A stretch of 64,000 nt of DNA. Origin: Tychonema sp. LEGE 06208 (lineage in GTDB: Bacteria > Cyanobacteriota > Cyanobacteriia > Cyanobacteriales > Microcoleaceae). The DNA lies in the NCBI RefSeq assembly GCF_015207505.1, contig NZ_JADEWT010000018.1, positions 1 to 64,000 on the forward strand, in the 5' to 3' direction. A program made the translations under genes and the position numbers. The first letter of the stretch is position 1, and the number at the start of each line of letters is the position of its first letter. The notes below the pieces were generated by a model. That model worked only from the letters and a program-made list of their open reading frames with translations, did not search any database and was not told the DNA's origin. Positions 29,744 to 38,992 of this stretch are shown here, in pieces.

Positions 29744-30196
29744 CTACTTTTTGCGCCGCCGCCAGTCAACACCCAACCGCTTGAGGTAATCCCAGCCGCG
29801 TTGGGGCCAGACACGATCGATACCGATCTTTTCGGCAATCCAGAGAGCTACTTTAGGCCCTGTCCAGTCTCCGCCATCGGGGGCAGGGCCTTGCAGCGCT
29901 TGTCGCAGTTCTTCTTGCTGTTCTGGACTCAGCAAGGATTTTGCAGGAGGGGGCTTGCGGTCTCCGCTGCGGTTTCTCACAGAGGTAGGCCCTTCTCGGT
30001 TGTAGCGCTGGACAATTTCTTTGGCGTAGTCGTAGTTGAGACCTACGACTTGGGCTGCTTCTTTGATAGTCCAATTTCGGGAAACTAGCAGCAGCAAGTG
30101 CCAGCGGCGGGACTCTGTGGTGTTTTGTGCCTGCCGGTAGCGAAGTTTGAGTTCCTCTGCCGTCAGGTGAGATTCTAGGTGAGCTTTAGGTGGCAT
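29744..30196 (-). CDS. Stand-alone IS630-type winged helix protein
   Basis: A 150-residue protein that matches only the N-terminal DNA-binding part of IS630/Tc1-mariner-type transposases: a first HTH (WTIKEAAQVVGLNYDYAKEIVQRYN) and a second winged-helix section (LSPEQQEELRQAL, DWTGPKVALWIAEKIG, GWDYLKRLGVDW). It ends RRRKK. No DDE catalytic domain follows in any frame, and no terminal inverted repeats are evident. The start MPPKAHLESHL at 30196 is preferred; an upstream ATG at 30229 adds 11 residues. It may be a transposase remnant or a domesticated DNA-binding regulator. The fact that it is an intact, clean frame favours some use. It is divergent from gatA. Confidence 0.75.
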   Translation of the reverse strand: MPPKAHLESHLTAEELKLRYRQAQNTTESRRWHLLLLVSRNWTIKEAAQVVGLNYDYAKEIVQRYNREGPTSVRNRSGDRKPPPAKSLLSPEQQEELRQALQGPAPDGGDWTGPKVALWIAEKIGIDRVWPQRGWDYLKRLGVDWRRRKK

Positions 30197-30414
30197 TCCT
30201 CCAACGGGGCATCGGGAACTTCTTAGCATATATCTCTAGTTTTGGGGACAATTCCGGATGAAATTTTTTTCCTGGGGATCGTGGTGGCAAATAGGTGGCT
30301 GTTTTTGACTGTAGATGCGCGCAGATAGACGCTGTTGAGGAAGGGCTGTAACCAGGTGCAATTGCCAGCTATATTGACTAAGTGGCCGAAAGTAGAAATG
30401 ATAAAGGTACGAGC

Positions 30415-31875
30415 ATGGCATCCATCCGCGAGTTGCACCGACAACTGGTCAATAAAGAACGCTCTGCTGTGGAAATTACTCAAGAAACATTAGACCGAAT
30501 TACCCAGCTAGAGCCGAAGTTGAAAAGCTTTCTGTGCGTGACGGCAGACAGCGCAATGGCCCAGGCCCACAAAGTGGATGCCCAAATCGCCGCCGGTGAG
30601 GAAATTGGGCCCTTGGCCGGCATCCCGATCGCCGTTAAAGACAATATGTGTACCGATGGCGTTCCCACAACCTGCGCCTCTCGGATTTTGGAGAATTTTG
30701 TGCCTCCCTACGATGCAACCGTCGTCTCCAAACTCAAAGCCGCCGGTGCGGTGATTGTGGGTAAGGCGAATATGGACGAGTTTGCAATGGGGAGCTCGAC
30801 GGAAACTTCTGCCTATCAAGTTACCGCGAATCCTTGGGACTTGGAGCGCGTACCCGGAGGGTCTTCTGGCGGTTCTGCCGCAGCGGTAGCCGCCGGAGAA
30901 TGCGTCGCGAGCTTGGGTTCGGATACTGGGGGTTCGATCCGCCAACCTGCTGCTTTTTGTGGCTTGGTGGGGCTGAAACCGACCTATGGGTTGGTTTCTC
31001 GTTACGGTTTGGTGGCCTATGCTTCTTCTCTGGATCAAATCGGGCCCTTTGGTCGGACTGTTGAGGATGCGGCGATTTTGTTGGGGGCCGTCGCTGGTTA
31101 CGATCCGAGAGATTCCACGAGTCTTAATGTCCCAATTCCTGACTACGCTCAAGCTTTAAGACCCAGTTTGCGACCGAAGGGTCAGATTAGAATTGGTGTA
31201 ATTAAAGAAACTTTTGGTGTAGGGCTGGACTCTGGGGTTAAAGACGCTGTTACTAAGGCGATCGAGCAATTTCAACAATTGGGCGCAGAAATTCAAGTCG
31301 TTTCTTGTCCCCGCTTCCGCTACGGTTTACCCACTTACTACATTATTGCTCCCTCGGAAGCTTCGGCAAATTTGGCGCGGTATGATGGAGTAAAATACGG
31401 TTTCCGATCGCCCGATGCCGACAATCTTTTGGATATGTATGCCAAAACTCGCTCTCAAGGGTTCGGTGCGGAAGTTAAACGCCGGATTGCGATCGGCACT
31501 TACGTGCTGTCGGCTGGATATTACGACGCCTATTATCTCAAAGCTCAAAAAGTTCGGACTTTGATTAAAGAAGACTTTGAAAAAGCTTTTTCTCAAGTTG
31601 ATGTTTTGGTCTGTCCCACTGCTCCGACTACGGCCTTTAAGGCCGGGGAAAAATTCAACGATCCCCTGAGTATGTATTTGTCAGATTTGATGACTATTCC
31701 GGTGAATCTGGCTGGTTTGCCAGCTTTGAGTTTGCCCTGCGGATTTGATGATAAAGGACTGCCGGTGGGCATACAACTGATTGGTAATGTTTTGCAAGAA
31801 TCTCGGTTGTTTCAAGTAGCTCATGCTTACGAACAGTCTACGAATTGGCACTTGCACCGCCCTGATTTGGATTAA
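30415..31875 (+). CDS. gatA: Glutamyl-tRNA(Gln)/aspartyl-tRNA(Asn) amidotransferase subunit A
   Basis: Glutaminase subunit of GatCAB, which converts Glu-tRNA(Gln) to Gln-tRNA(Gln). The amidase-signature triad is present: Lys75 (AVKDN), cis-Ser150 ([14 protein letters not shown]) and nucleophile Ser174 ([15 protein letters not shown]). The C-terminal [16 protein letters not shown] is typical. I chose [10 protein letters not shown] at 30415; the frame opens further upstream (GTG at 30382) but those residues are not conserved. The length of 486 residues is normal. gatB and gatC are not adjacent, as usual in cyanobacteria. Confidence 0.97.
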   Translation: MASIRELHRQLVNKERSAVEITQETLDRITQLEPKLKSFLCVTADSAMAQAHKVDAQIAAGEEIGPLAGIPIAVKDNMCTDGVPTTCASRILENFVPPYDATVVSKLKAAGAVIVGKANMDEFAMGSSTETSAYQVTANPWDLERVPGGSSGGSAAAVAAGECVASLGSDTGGSIRQPAAFCGLVGLKPTYGLVSRYGLVAYASSLDQIGPFGRTVEDAAILLGAVAGYDPRDSTSLNVPIPDYAQALRPSLRPKGQIRIGVIKETFGVGLDSGVKDAVTKAIEQFQQLGAEIQVVSCPRFRYGLPTYYIIAPSEASANLARYDGVKYGFRSPDADNLLDMYAKTRSQGFGAEVKRRIAIGTYVLSAGYYDAYYLKAQKVRTLIKEDFEKAFSQVDVLVCPTAPTTAFKAGEKFNDPLSMYLSDLMTIPVNLAGLPALSLPCGFDDKGLPVGIQLIGNVLQESRLFQVAHAYEQSTNWHLHRPDLD

Positions 31876-31996
31876 TTTTTCAAACTTGGCGGAACTGGAC
31901 GGTGGAAGTTAGTAATCGATCTTGGCTAATTGTTTGAATTAATCATTCGCCCTTAGCTGTTGACCGATCTCTAATTTCCAGCGTGCCCTATTTTCT

Positions 31997-32911
31997 ATGA
32001 ACAATTTTCTGGTATTGCTATTGTCTAAATCGCTAATAACTTTTGGGACAGTTTTGGCGATCGCTTATTCTGCTGTTTGTCTGTTTCTATGGGCCGCGCA
32101 AGGTAAGTTTATCTTTGTTCCAGCGCGGGCGATCGAAACTACGCCAGATGATTGGCAGTTGAAATATCAAGATGTTTTGCTGCCAATTCCTACTAAAACA
32201 GGTGCGGTGGAAACCGTGCACGGGTGGTGGATTCCTGCCTCGAAAAACCCCCGCAAGGTTCGGGGGGAAGTAAGTGAAGCCGCTCGGGTTAACCCATCGG
32301 TAGTTTTGTACCTGCACGGTAACGGTTCAAATGTGGGAGCAAATGTCGAACACGCTAATCGATTTCATCGCTTAGGTTTTTCGGTATTTTTGATAGATTA
32401 TCGCGGTTACGGAAAAAGCCAGGGCGATTTTCCGAGCGAATCTGGGGTGTATGAGGATACTGAATTTGCTTGGGATTATTTGGTGAAACAGCGCGGGATT
32501 CACCCGAATCAAATTTATATCTACGGGCATTCTTTGGGAGGGGCAATTGCGATCGATCTGGCAGTGCGCCACCCGGAGGCGGCGGGGTTAATTGTGGAGA
32601 GCTCTTTTACTTCGGTGCGGGAAATGGTGGATTTCCGACAAGGGCTGTTTTGGATGTTTCCGATCGATTTTTTGCTGACTCAGCGGTTTGATTCTCTATC
32701 AAAAGTCGATCGCCTGCAAATGCCGGTGCTATTTATTCACGGGACTGCCGATACTGTAGTTCCATCCCCAATGAGCAAAAAACTGTTTGATGCAGCACCA
32801 GAGCCCAAACAGCTTTACATGGTTCCTGGTGGAGGTCACAATAATGTTGCAGAAATCGGCGGCGCAGAATATCTGCAAAGATTAAGCCAATTTTGGGATA
32901 TTCCAAAATAG
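31997..32911 (+). CDS. Membrane-anchored alpha/beta hydrolase (BEM46-like)
   Basis: A 304-residue hydrolase with one N-terminal hydrophobic helix (about 10-32, SLITFGTVLAIAYSAVCLFL) that anchors or exports it. The catalytic triad is visible: Ser in GHSLGGA, Asp in HGTADTVVP, His in VPGGGHNN. The oxyanion section is YLHGNGSNVG and the DYRGYGKS motif is typical of the BEM46/YfhR group. The substrate is unknown. It follows gatA by 121 bases on the same strand, possibly co-transcribed, but no functional link is evident. Confidence 0.88.
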   Translation: MNNFLVLLLSKSLITFGTVLAIAYSAVCLFLWAAQGKFIFVPARAIETTPDDWQLKYQDVLLPIPTKTGAVETVHGWWIPASKNPRKVRGEVSEAARVNPSVVLYLHGNGSNVGANVEHANRFHRLGFSVFLIDYRGYGKSQGDFPSESGVYEDTEFAWDYLVKQRGIHPNQIYIYGHSLGGAIAIDLAVRHPEAAGLIVESSFTSVREMVDFRQGLFWMFPIDFLLTQRFDSLSKVDRLQMPVLFIHGTADTVVPSPMSKKLFDAAPEPKQLYMVPGGGHNNVAEIGGAEYLQRLSQFWDIPK

Positions 32912-33126
32912 ATAAAAGTTGTTGGCGCTAACAGTGATTCTAGTTATTGTAGGGTATGCGCGGCGCACCAGTTGAGTTGGTAATAGTTAGCGACGCATGG
33001 GGGGTGAGAAACCGGGTGTCTTATAATTTTAGGTTTGGTAACGAGAAATATAGCAAGAAACCAGGTTGTTAGGTTTTCAAGCGCGATCGCCAATCAGGAA
33101 AAAGGAATATCTAGAGATTCTACCGC
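32912..33126. other. Spacer with two GAAACCGGGT-type repeats
   Basis: Carries gaaaccgggtgtctt (33008-33022) and agaaaccaggttgtt (33056-33070), copies of a dispersed motif. No gene. Confidence 0.6.
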
Positions 33127-33867
33127 TTAATTCAACCTTAAAACATTCAGCCACCAATCCTTGATAGGATAGCAGTAATTACAGTAATTGTTTGTAATAA
33201 TCGGTTGTTGTTGATTAATTTCGCAGCCTTTCCGAGAGGTTTTTCGATTCGGCATCTTTGCGCCGCAAAGATTGGCATCTGTGAGATTAGTTTTGTTCAA
33301 TCTCGCATCAGTTAAATCGGCGGCTCTGAGGTCAGCACCGCTGAGATTTGCACCACTTAAATCGGCTTCTTGGAGGTTGGCACCGCTGAGATTTGCACCA
33401 CTTAAATCAGCATTTCTCAAGTCTGTTCGACTTAGTTTAGCGGCGCTCAAATTACTGCATTTTAAGTTAGCCATCATGAGGGATGCTTCTTGAATAGAAC
33501 TATTGCTAAGGTTGGCATTTTCTAAGCTTGCTCCCCTGATGTCGGCCCTGCTCATGTCGGCTTTGCTGAGGTCAGCGTAGGCCAAAAAGGCATTTCTCAT
33601 GTTGGCGTTGTTTAAATTAGCTTCAATTAAATCAGCCGCAGTTAAGTCGGCATCAACTAAGTCGGCCCTGCTGAGAGTGGCACGGCTCAAGGAAGCGCCG
33701 AACAAATCTGCACGGCTCAAGGAAGCACCAAATAAGTCGCATCCGGGACATCCTCTGGTTGCTAGCAGCCGCTTGACTAAAGACAGATTTTGAGCTTGTA
33801 AGGGAACGGCTGCACAAAATGGAAGTAGTAATATAGCTGCTAGAATTGTCAGTTTGATTTTGGTCAT
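33127..33867 (-). CDS. Exported pentapeptide-repeat protein
   Basis: A 246-residue protein with a signal sequence (MTKIKLTILAAILLLPFCAA, then LQAQN) and about 28 tandem pentapeptides of the A(D/N)LSx type, from GASLSRADLFGAS to NLTDANLCGAK, forming a right-handed beta-helix. A short Cys pair lies before the repeats (ATRGCPGCDL), and a Cys lies in NLCGA and GCEINQ. I chose the ATG at 33867; the frame also has a TTG at 33906. The tail after the repeats is polar, with NNYCNYCYPIKDWW. Such proteins are abundant in cyanobacteria and mostly of unknown function. Expected periplasmic or lumenal. Confidence 0.87.
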   Translation of the reverse strand: MTKIKLTILAAILLLPFCAAVPLQAQNLSLVKRLLATRGCPGCDLFGASLSRADLFGASLSRATLSRADLVDADLTAADLIEANLNNANMRNAFLAYADLSKADMSRADIRGASLENANLSNSSIQEASLMMANLKCSNLSAAKLSRTDLRNADLSGANLSGANLQEADLSGANLSGADLRAADLTDARLNKTNLTDANLCGAKMPNRKTSRKGCEINQQQPIITNNYCNYCYPIKDWWLNVLRLN

Positions 33868-34747
33868 AAGGTGTAGCGCATTTAAATTGTATATTTCAAT
33901 TCCCAATCAAACGTTGTCAAATCCTTTTTCTTTTTCCCTCTTTCACCTTCTAAGCTGTTGTGCAAATAAACATTGTATATTTCGACGATCGATCAAAAAT
34001 CTTTTCTCCCTATCCCCTTCTCCCCGTCTTTACCCGATCGCGAAGCCGAAGGGAGCCGAAGCAAGCCGAAGCAAGCCCCTCTCTCCCTCAATCACCATAC
34101 ACAATTGGGATGCACAACAGCTCATCTCTTTCTCTCTCGAACATAACAGACTATCTTTGGCTTGGCCCAAGTCTGGTAAGTCTTGGAGATCGCGCGCCGA
34201 GTCGTCTGCTAGAATGACGCGCGGGCTAAAAATAGGGTTTATCGGTTGATTTGGCGCTGTCAAACCCAATATTTCTCACAGAAACCGGGTTGTTGGTGCC
34301 AGTCCTAGTCTAGTGCGCTGACGGTGTAAGATTGGTCGGCGCGATCGCACTTGCGGATATTACCTAGGCTTTTAGGATGAGCTCGCGCACAGCTACACTC
34401 CCTTGCAACTTCCACAGGAGCGTAGCTGTGCGGGCGCTGAATGCGTTGCATTTTTGAGCTGGCGACGGCTGGGACAAATAGCTGGCGGGGGGCATTGCAT
34501 AAATATTGGTACTCGCGGCAGCAAGATTTTGCTCAGGGGGGCGAACTTTCTCCGTACAGGCGATCGGTAAATAAGCCAATTGGCTTAGACTCTTAAGACA
34601 TATTGCTGATGCCTTACGTTCTATAAAAAAGATAGCATTCTGGTGTGAGCGCGAAATAATACCGAGCAAGCAAGTATAAAATACAACAACTTGGCTCACC
34701 CGGTCTGAAAATCGCTAAAAATTAATACTTTTACACAGGGAAAATAA
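33868..34747. other. 880-base gene-free region with repeats and a long hairpin
   Basis: No credible gene on either strand. Bases 34000-34095 are CT-rich with three gccgaag units, the same text seen in the rnhB extension. 34286 carries a GAAACCGGGT copy. A long inverted repeat CGCACAGCTACaCTCC / GGAGcGTAGCTGTGCG spans 34385-34433. HIP1 sites near 34340. The last 60 bases hold the leader of the next gene with an AGGGA Shine-Dalgarno. Confidence 0.5.
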
Positions 34748-35398
34748 ATGTTGAACAACATAGACGAACTGGCCGAAAGTGGCAGAGGCATCAAACTGAT
34801 GTGGCAGATTGCAGACGAGTTAAGCTACACCCGGACTCTCGACGGTCAAAATTGTTTGTCACTCAGCAAAAGTTACGAAGTAGAAGGTCGCAATAAAGAG
34901 CCAAATAAAAAAAATTCTAAAGCTTTAGATGGATTAATGAATTTATTAAATAGATGGGATTGGCAGAATGAAACAGACCAGGAAGCAGAGCTTTACGAAA
35001 CTTCTGTTCAAAACATGAGCCTGCAAGTCAACACAGATGTCAATGCTTTAACTATAGTTATGGATTGGTTTGAGCAATTAAAAGATTTATCGCTACCCAA
35101 TGAAGTTTGGTTCCAGCTTCAGTTAGCTTTAGCTGAAGGTTTTATTAATGCAGTTCGCCACGCTCACAAAAATCTGCCAGTAGAAACTCCCGTTCAACTA
35201 GAAATTACCGTGTTTGACGGACACTTGGAACTCAAAGTTTGGGATTGCGGCCCGAGTTTTGATTTTGATGCTAAGCTCAAGGAAATTATTGCAGCAGATA
35301 GAAAACCAAGCTTGGATTTAGAAGTTTTGAACTATCTTTGCTTGATTCCTAGCAGAGCAAAAAGTTTGGATATGTATCGGCTTTTAATTGCTGGGTAG
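34748..35398 (+). CDS. Anti-sigma-type GHKL ATPase with halves in permuted order
   Basis: 216 residues related to RsbW/SpoIIAB-type Ser/Thr kinases that bind sigma factors or STAS proteins. The order of motifs is unusual. Residues 8-46 (ELAESGRGIKLMWQIADELS, then YTRT, GQNCLSLSKSY) look like the C-terminal half with the G2 lid. A polar linker follows (about 47-88). Then residues 90-192 look like the N-terminal half: LQVNTDVNALTIVMDWFEQL, N-box E130/N134 (LAEGFINAVRHAHK), G1-like DCG at 166-168. The last 24 residues diverge from the family where the G2 half would be expected. The start has AGGGA seven bases upstream and an in-frame TAA immediately before the ATG, so the frame is not a fragment of a longer one. 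It could be a circular permutation or a remnant of two tandem copies. The G1 box is degenerate. Confidence 0.75.
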   Translation: MLNNIDELAESGRGIKLMWQIADELSYTRTLDGQNCLSLSKSYEVEGRNKEPNKKNSKALDGLMNLLNRWDWQNETDQEAELYETSVQNMSLQVNTDVNALTIVMDWFEQLKDLSLPNEVWFQLQLALAEGFINAVRHAHKNLPVETPVQLEITVFDGHLELKVWDCGPSFDFDAKLKEIIAADRKPSLDLEVLNYLCLIPSRAKSLDMYRLLIAG

Positions 35399-36037
35399 TG
35401 GGGTAGAGGGACAATTAAAAGATTGGAACAATTGAAGATGTGTTATGCTAAAAACGGTGTCAGGGGAAGAGTTACGGGTTTTGTCTTCGCGTAGGTGAAG
35501 GGTCTTGAATACTGACGACCTGCTGCAACTTTGGTTTTCAGCTAGGAGCTTGGGTGAGTCTGTAGCAGTTCTAGAGCAACGGGTCGATATGTCAGTATAT
35601 TTTAGATTAAAGAATTGAAGAATGAGAGATTTACTTGCAGCGCCGCGAATCACCAAGTCGGGAACTTGAGTCTAAAATTTGGGAAAATTCACGACCGTCC
35701 TATGCAGCACGGTATCGGTTTTGGGGCTGGTCAAGTTAAAGATGAAAAATTAAAAATTATTGTGAATATTTTTTAATTCGATCGCAATATCTGGCTCATG
35801 ACAAAAAATAATTGATTGAAAGCCTCTCCCTTTTAGGGATAAATTTAAAAAACACTATTGATTGCGACCATTCTCTGCATTCCAGGTAAGTCGCCCTCAT
35901 CTGTCAGATCGTATCCGGTCGATTACCACAATAAAAACGGTTCGTAGTGCGTCATGGTGTCCGCATTACGAACTTTGTTGATTGCGCGACGGTACATGAT
36001 ATAAACTATCAATATTCAACTGAACGAACAATTACTA
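35399..36037. other. Gene-free region
   Basis: No gene seen on either strand that I can support. It carries no STRR array. Composition becomes AT-rich after 35740. A short inverted pair near 35690 (cgaccg...cggtat) is too weak to call. The promoter for the DUF3593 gene should lie in the last 100 bases. Confidence 0.35.
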
Positions 36038-36385
36038 ATGATTTCCAAAGAAACTTTATTTGTACTGTCTCTATTTCCCTACTTGGGATTTCTCTGGTTT
36101 TTGACTCGCTCGGGAAAAACACCTCGCTTAGCTTTGATAGGGTTTTACGGGACTCTGGTTTTTGTGGCTGTGACTATTCCCGCCGCAATTTATGCAAAAG
36201 TTGCCTACAACGAGTCACTAGCAAATGTCGATTGGCTGCACGGTTCTGCGGAATTATTCTTGACACTTGCCAATATTTTACTGGTTTTAGGCTTTCGGGA
36301 AGCGGTGATTAAAGCAAAAGCATCTTCACAGAATGAGAGCGAAAAGCAAGAGTCTATTGTAGAGGGAGAAAATAGTTGCGGTTAA
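36038..36385 (+). CDS. DUF3593 membrane protein
   Basis: A 115-residue membrane protein conserved in cyanobacteria and plastids. Three hydrophobic segments lie at about 5-22 (TLFVLSLFPYLGFLWFLT), 33-52 (IGFYGTLVFVAVTIPAAIYA) and 68-90 (AELFLTLANILLVLGF). The sequence between, NESLANVDWLHG, is strongly conserved in what I remember of the family. A polar Glu/Ser-rich tail follows. As I recall, it is often encoded next to DUF2499; here DUF2499 is 7.2 kb away on the other strand. Function unknown; thylakoid or plasma membrane. The ATG at 36038 fits family starts. Confidence 0.78.
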   Translation: MISKETLFVLSLFPYLGFLWFLTRSGKTPRLALIGFYGTLVFVAVTIPAAIYAKVAYNESLANVDWLHGSAELFLTLANILLVLGFREAVIKAKASSQNESEKQESIVEGENSCG

Positions 36386-36940
36386 TACCATTTTAGATCC
36401 TTCGACTTCGCGATGGTACAATTTTGAGATTGAAGAATTGCGAAGGGCTGATGAATTAAGGGTTAGGAAGTTATTCTGCCGCTGCATTCTTTGGGGAAAC
36501 TTCTATAGCACTTATCACTCTCTCAATTCCTCAATTCCTCAATCTAAAATCTAAAATCTAAAACTTGTTCGCTTGCGAAGTCGAAGAATCTAAAATCTGA
36601 ACCTGTACCTCATCGAGAGTGAAAAAGGCTATATATAGTGCTGTCTCTCAGAGCGAGTTGTACAATACGCGAGCTATTGAGGTGCTCGCTCAAATGCAAA
36701 ACACAGATGTTTGTGTTGGCGATCGGTTTGCCCTGCAAAATTTTAGGAAAGTATTAGAATATATAAAAACTCACCTCAAGCACTTCTAGTCACTGACTCA
36801 ACCTGAGATGCGAGCTAGATTTTGGGTCGATCAACCCGATTAGTCAGGTCCGATTGACTTTAATCTCGCGCCATGAGTTGAAACAGACTACCATATTTGC
36901 TAAGTTTAGCCGTGGTGGGACTCTCCAGGCAGGAAAAAAG
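36386..36940. other. Gene-free region
   Basis: Contains ctaaaat heptamer text (36541-36566) and the gcgaagtcgaag motif (36575-36586) also seen at 1478 and 1505. The last 20 bases provide caggaaaaaag before the kinase start. An alternative longer start for the kinase at 36854 lies within it. Confidence 0.5.
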
Positions 36941-38992
36941 ATGAGCTATTGCCTCAATCCCCATTGCCAGAAGCCGCAAAATCCTGACTCAAGTAAGTTT
37001 TGTCTGGCGTGCGGCTCAAAATTGCTGCTGAAAGAGCGTTACCGCGCCCTTCAACCTATCGGTGAAGGAACATTTGGCAGAACTTTTTTAGCTGTCGATG
37101 AAGATAGGTTAAAAACTCGCTGCGCCATCAAACAATTTTTTCCGCAGGTTCAAGAAAAGGCAGAGTTAGAAAAGGCAACTGCACTGTTTAAACAAGAAGC
37201 TCAGCGGCTGTACGAACTCGGAGAACACCCACAAATTCCAAGTTTGTTGGCTTCTCTTGAACAAGGAACACATCTGTATCTTGTGGAAGAGTTAATTGAG
37301 GGAAATAATTTATTTCAGGAGTTGCAGCAGCGGGGAGCTTTTAGTGAGGAACAGATTTGGGAATTGTTGATTAATTTGTTGCCTGTTTTGCAGTTTGTTC
37401 ACGAGCAGCAGGTGATTCATCGGGATATTAAGCCGGAAAATATTCTGCGGAGAAATCCCCAAAATCTCAGGGCTGCCCGATATTGCAACTCGACTGCAGC
37501 GAAAGGAAAAAAAGGGATAATTATGCCTGAATCTGCTGCTGTACAGGGTGCGGCGAGGGGTGGTCAGTTTGTGCTGGTAGATTTTGGGGTGGCTAAGCAG
37601 ATTAGCGTCATTTCTGAGGCGAAAACTGGTACGATAACTGGAACTGCTGGCTATGCGCCGATCGAACAAATTCGCAGCGGCAAGGCTTATCCGGCGAGCG
37701 ACCTTTACAGTTTGGGCGTTACGTGCATTCACCTGCTGACTGGGGCGGTGCTGAATGATTTGTTTGATGCTTTGGAATGCAAATGGATTTGGCGATCGCA
37801 CTTAGCGCAAAAAGGCATCAAAGTCAGCAAAAAATTAACAAGTATTTTAAACAAATTGCTCAAAGATTCAGTAAGAGAGCGATATCAATCCGCTGCTGAA
37901 GTGCTGCAAGACCTAGTACATTTTGGGCAATATCCCCGCTCTCAAATCGCTTATAATTATCGACCCAAAATAGCTATCAATTCGGCAGTAACTAACTTGC
38001 AGCAAAATAGATCGACCGCTGTCTCTGTCGCGCCGATCCACAAGATTCACGTTGCAACTGCTTCCCCTAGCAACCAGAAATTATTGTCTCGTAACTGGCG
38101 CTGCGCCTGCATTCTTCGCGGTCATTCAGGCTCGGTTAATGCTGTTGTAATTAATCCTCAAGGCAATATTATTGCTAGCGCCAGCGACGATAAAACAATT
38201 AAGCTGTGGAACCTGCACACAGGTGAATTAATTCATACTTTTTTCGGCCATTCTGCAACGGTTGATGCTGTGGCTATCAGCCCGGACGGAAGAATGCTGG
38301 TTAGTGGCAGTTTTGACAGAAAAGTTATTGAGTGGAAGCTGGATAAAAAGGCGATGATTCGCGAGTTTTACAGCGATTACGGTTCGCCCTACAGTCACCG
38401 GTACGGCTCGGTGTATTCGGTGGCTTTTAGCTGTGATGGAGGCGCAATTGCGAGTGCTAGCGGCGACAAGAGTATTAAACTGTGGAACCAGCACAACGGA
38501 GCCTTGGTGCAAAAACTTTCGGGACATTCTGACAAGGTTTTATCTGTGAGTTTCCGCCCTCAAAGTATGATTCTGGCGAGCGGTAGTGCGGACAAAACTA
38601 TTAAGATTTGGCGTGTAGGTATTGCGGAGAGTGTACGGACTTTTGTGGGTCATTCGGATTGGGTTTATGCGATCGCCTTTAGTCAAGATGGCAAGACGAT
38701 TGTCAGCGGTAGTGCGGACGCTACGCTAAAATTGTGGAATGTCGATACAGGGGAATTAATTAATACTTTGAACGGGCATTCTGACGCAATTATTTCGGTG
38801 GCGATTAGTCCCGATCGCTCTATTGTGGCTAGCGGCAGCCGAGATGGTACGGTTAAACTGTGGAACTTGCAAACAGGGGTATGTTTGTGCAGTCTGGTTG
38901 GGTGTAATCCGGTGGCTTTTAGTCCTGACGGTCAAACTTTAGTCACCGGTGGGGATGGCTACGAGGTGTTAGTTTGGCGGGCGTTTGTTTAG
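36941..38992 (+). CDS. Zinc-ribbon Ser/Thr protein kinase with WD40 propeller
   Basis: A eukaryotic-type protein kinase of 683 residues. The N-terminal zinc ribbon has C4/C9 and C21/C24. The kinase domain (about 33-330) has Lys64 (AIKQFF), catalytic loop [11 protein letters not shown] and LVDFGVAK, with a Ser/Thr-rich activation segment ([15 protein letters not shown]). After a linker, seven WD40 blades occupy about 385-683, most ending in the IKLWN type; the last is short. I chose the ATG at 36941 because family members begin MSYCLNP and it has a purine-rich site upstream; 36854 would add 29 residues. Cytoplasmic, no membrane segment. The WD40 part is likely the partner-binding platform. The 3' end overlaps dnaE by 24 bases in opposite orientation, leaving no room for a terminator. 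Confidence 0.93.
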   Translation: MSYCLNPHCQKPQNPDSSKFCLACGSKLLLKERYRALQPIGEGTFGRTFLAVDEDRLKTRCAIKQFFPQVQEKAELEKATALFKQEAQRLYELGEHPQIPSLLASLEQGTHLYLVEELIEGNNLFQELQQRGAFSEEQIWELLINLLPVLQFVHEQQVIHRDIKPENILRRNPQNLRAARYCNSTAAKGKKGIIMPESAAVQGAARGGQFVLVDFGVAKQISVISEAKTGTITGTAGYAPIEQIRSGKAYPASDLYSLGVTCIHLLTGAVLNDLFDALECKWIWRSHLAQKGIKVSKKLTSILNKLLKDSVRERYQSAAEVLQDLVHFGQYPRSQIAYNYRPKIAINSAVTNLQQNRSTAVSVAPIHKIHVATASPSNQKLLSRNWRCACILRGHSGSVNAVVINPQGNIIASASDDKTIKLWNLHTGELIHTFFGHSATVDAVAISPDGRMLVSGSFDRKVIEWKLDKKAMIREFYSDYGSPYSHRYGSVYSVAFSCDGGAIASASGDKSIKLWNQHNGALVQKLSGHSDKVLSVSFRPQSMILASGSADKTIKIWRVGIAESVRTFVGHSDWVYAIAFSQDGKTIVSGSADATLKLWNVDTGELINTLNGHSDAIISVAISPDRSIVASGSRDGTVKLWNLQTGVCLCSLVGCNPVAFSPDGQTLVTGGDGYEVLVWRAFV

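Noticed and set aside
34364-34699. A 111-residue protein on the minus strand
   Set aside because: It is made from the long inverted repeat and neighbouring text, with no domain or Shine-Dalgarno support.
35947-36312. A separate protein overlapping the DUF3593 gene
   Set aside because: It is a different frame of the same DNA and has no recognisable protein features, while DUF3593 is well supported.
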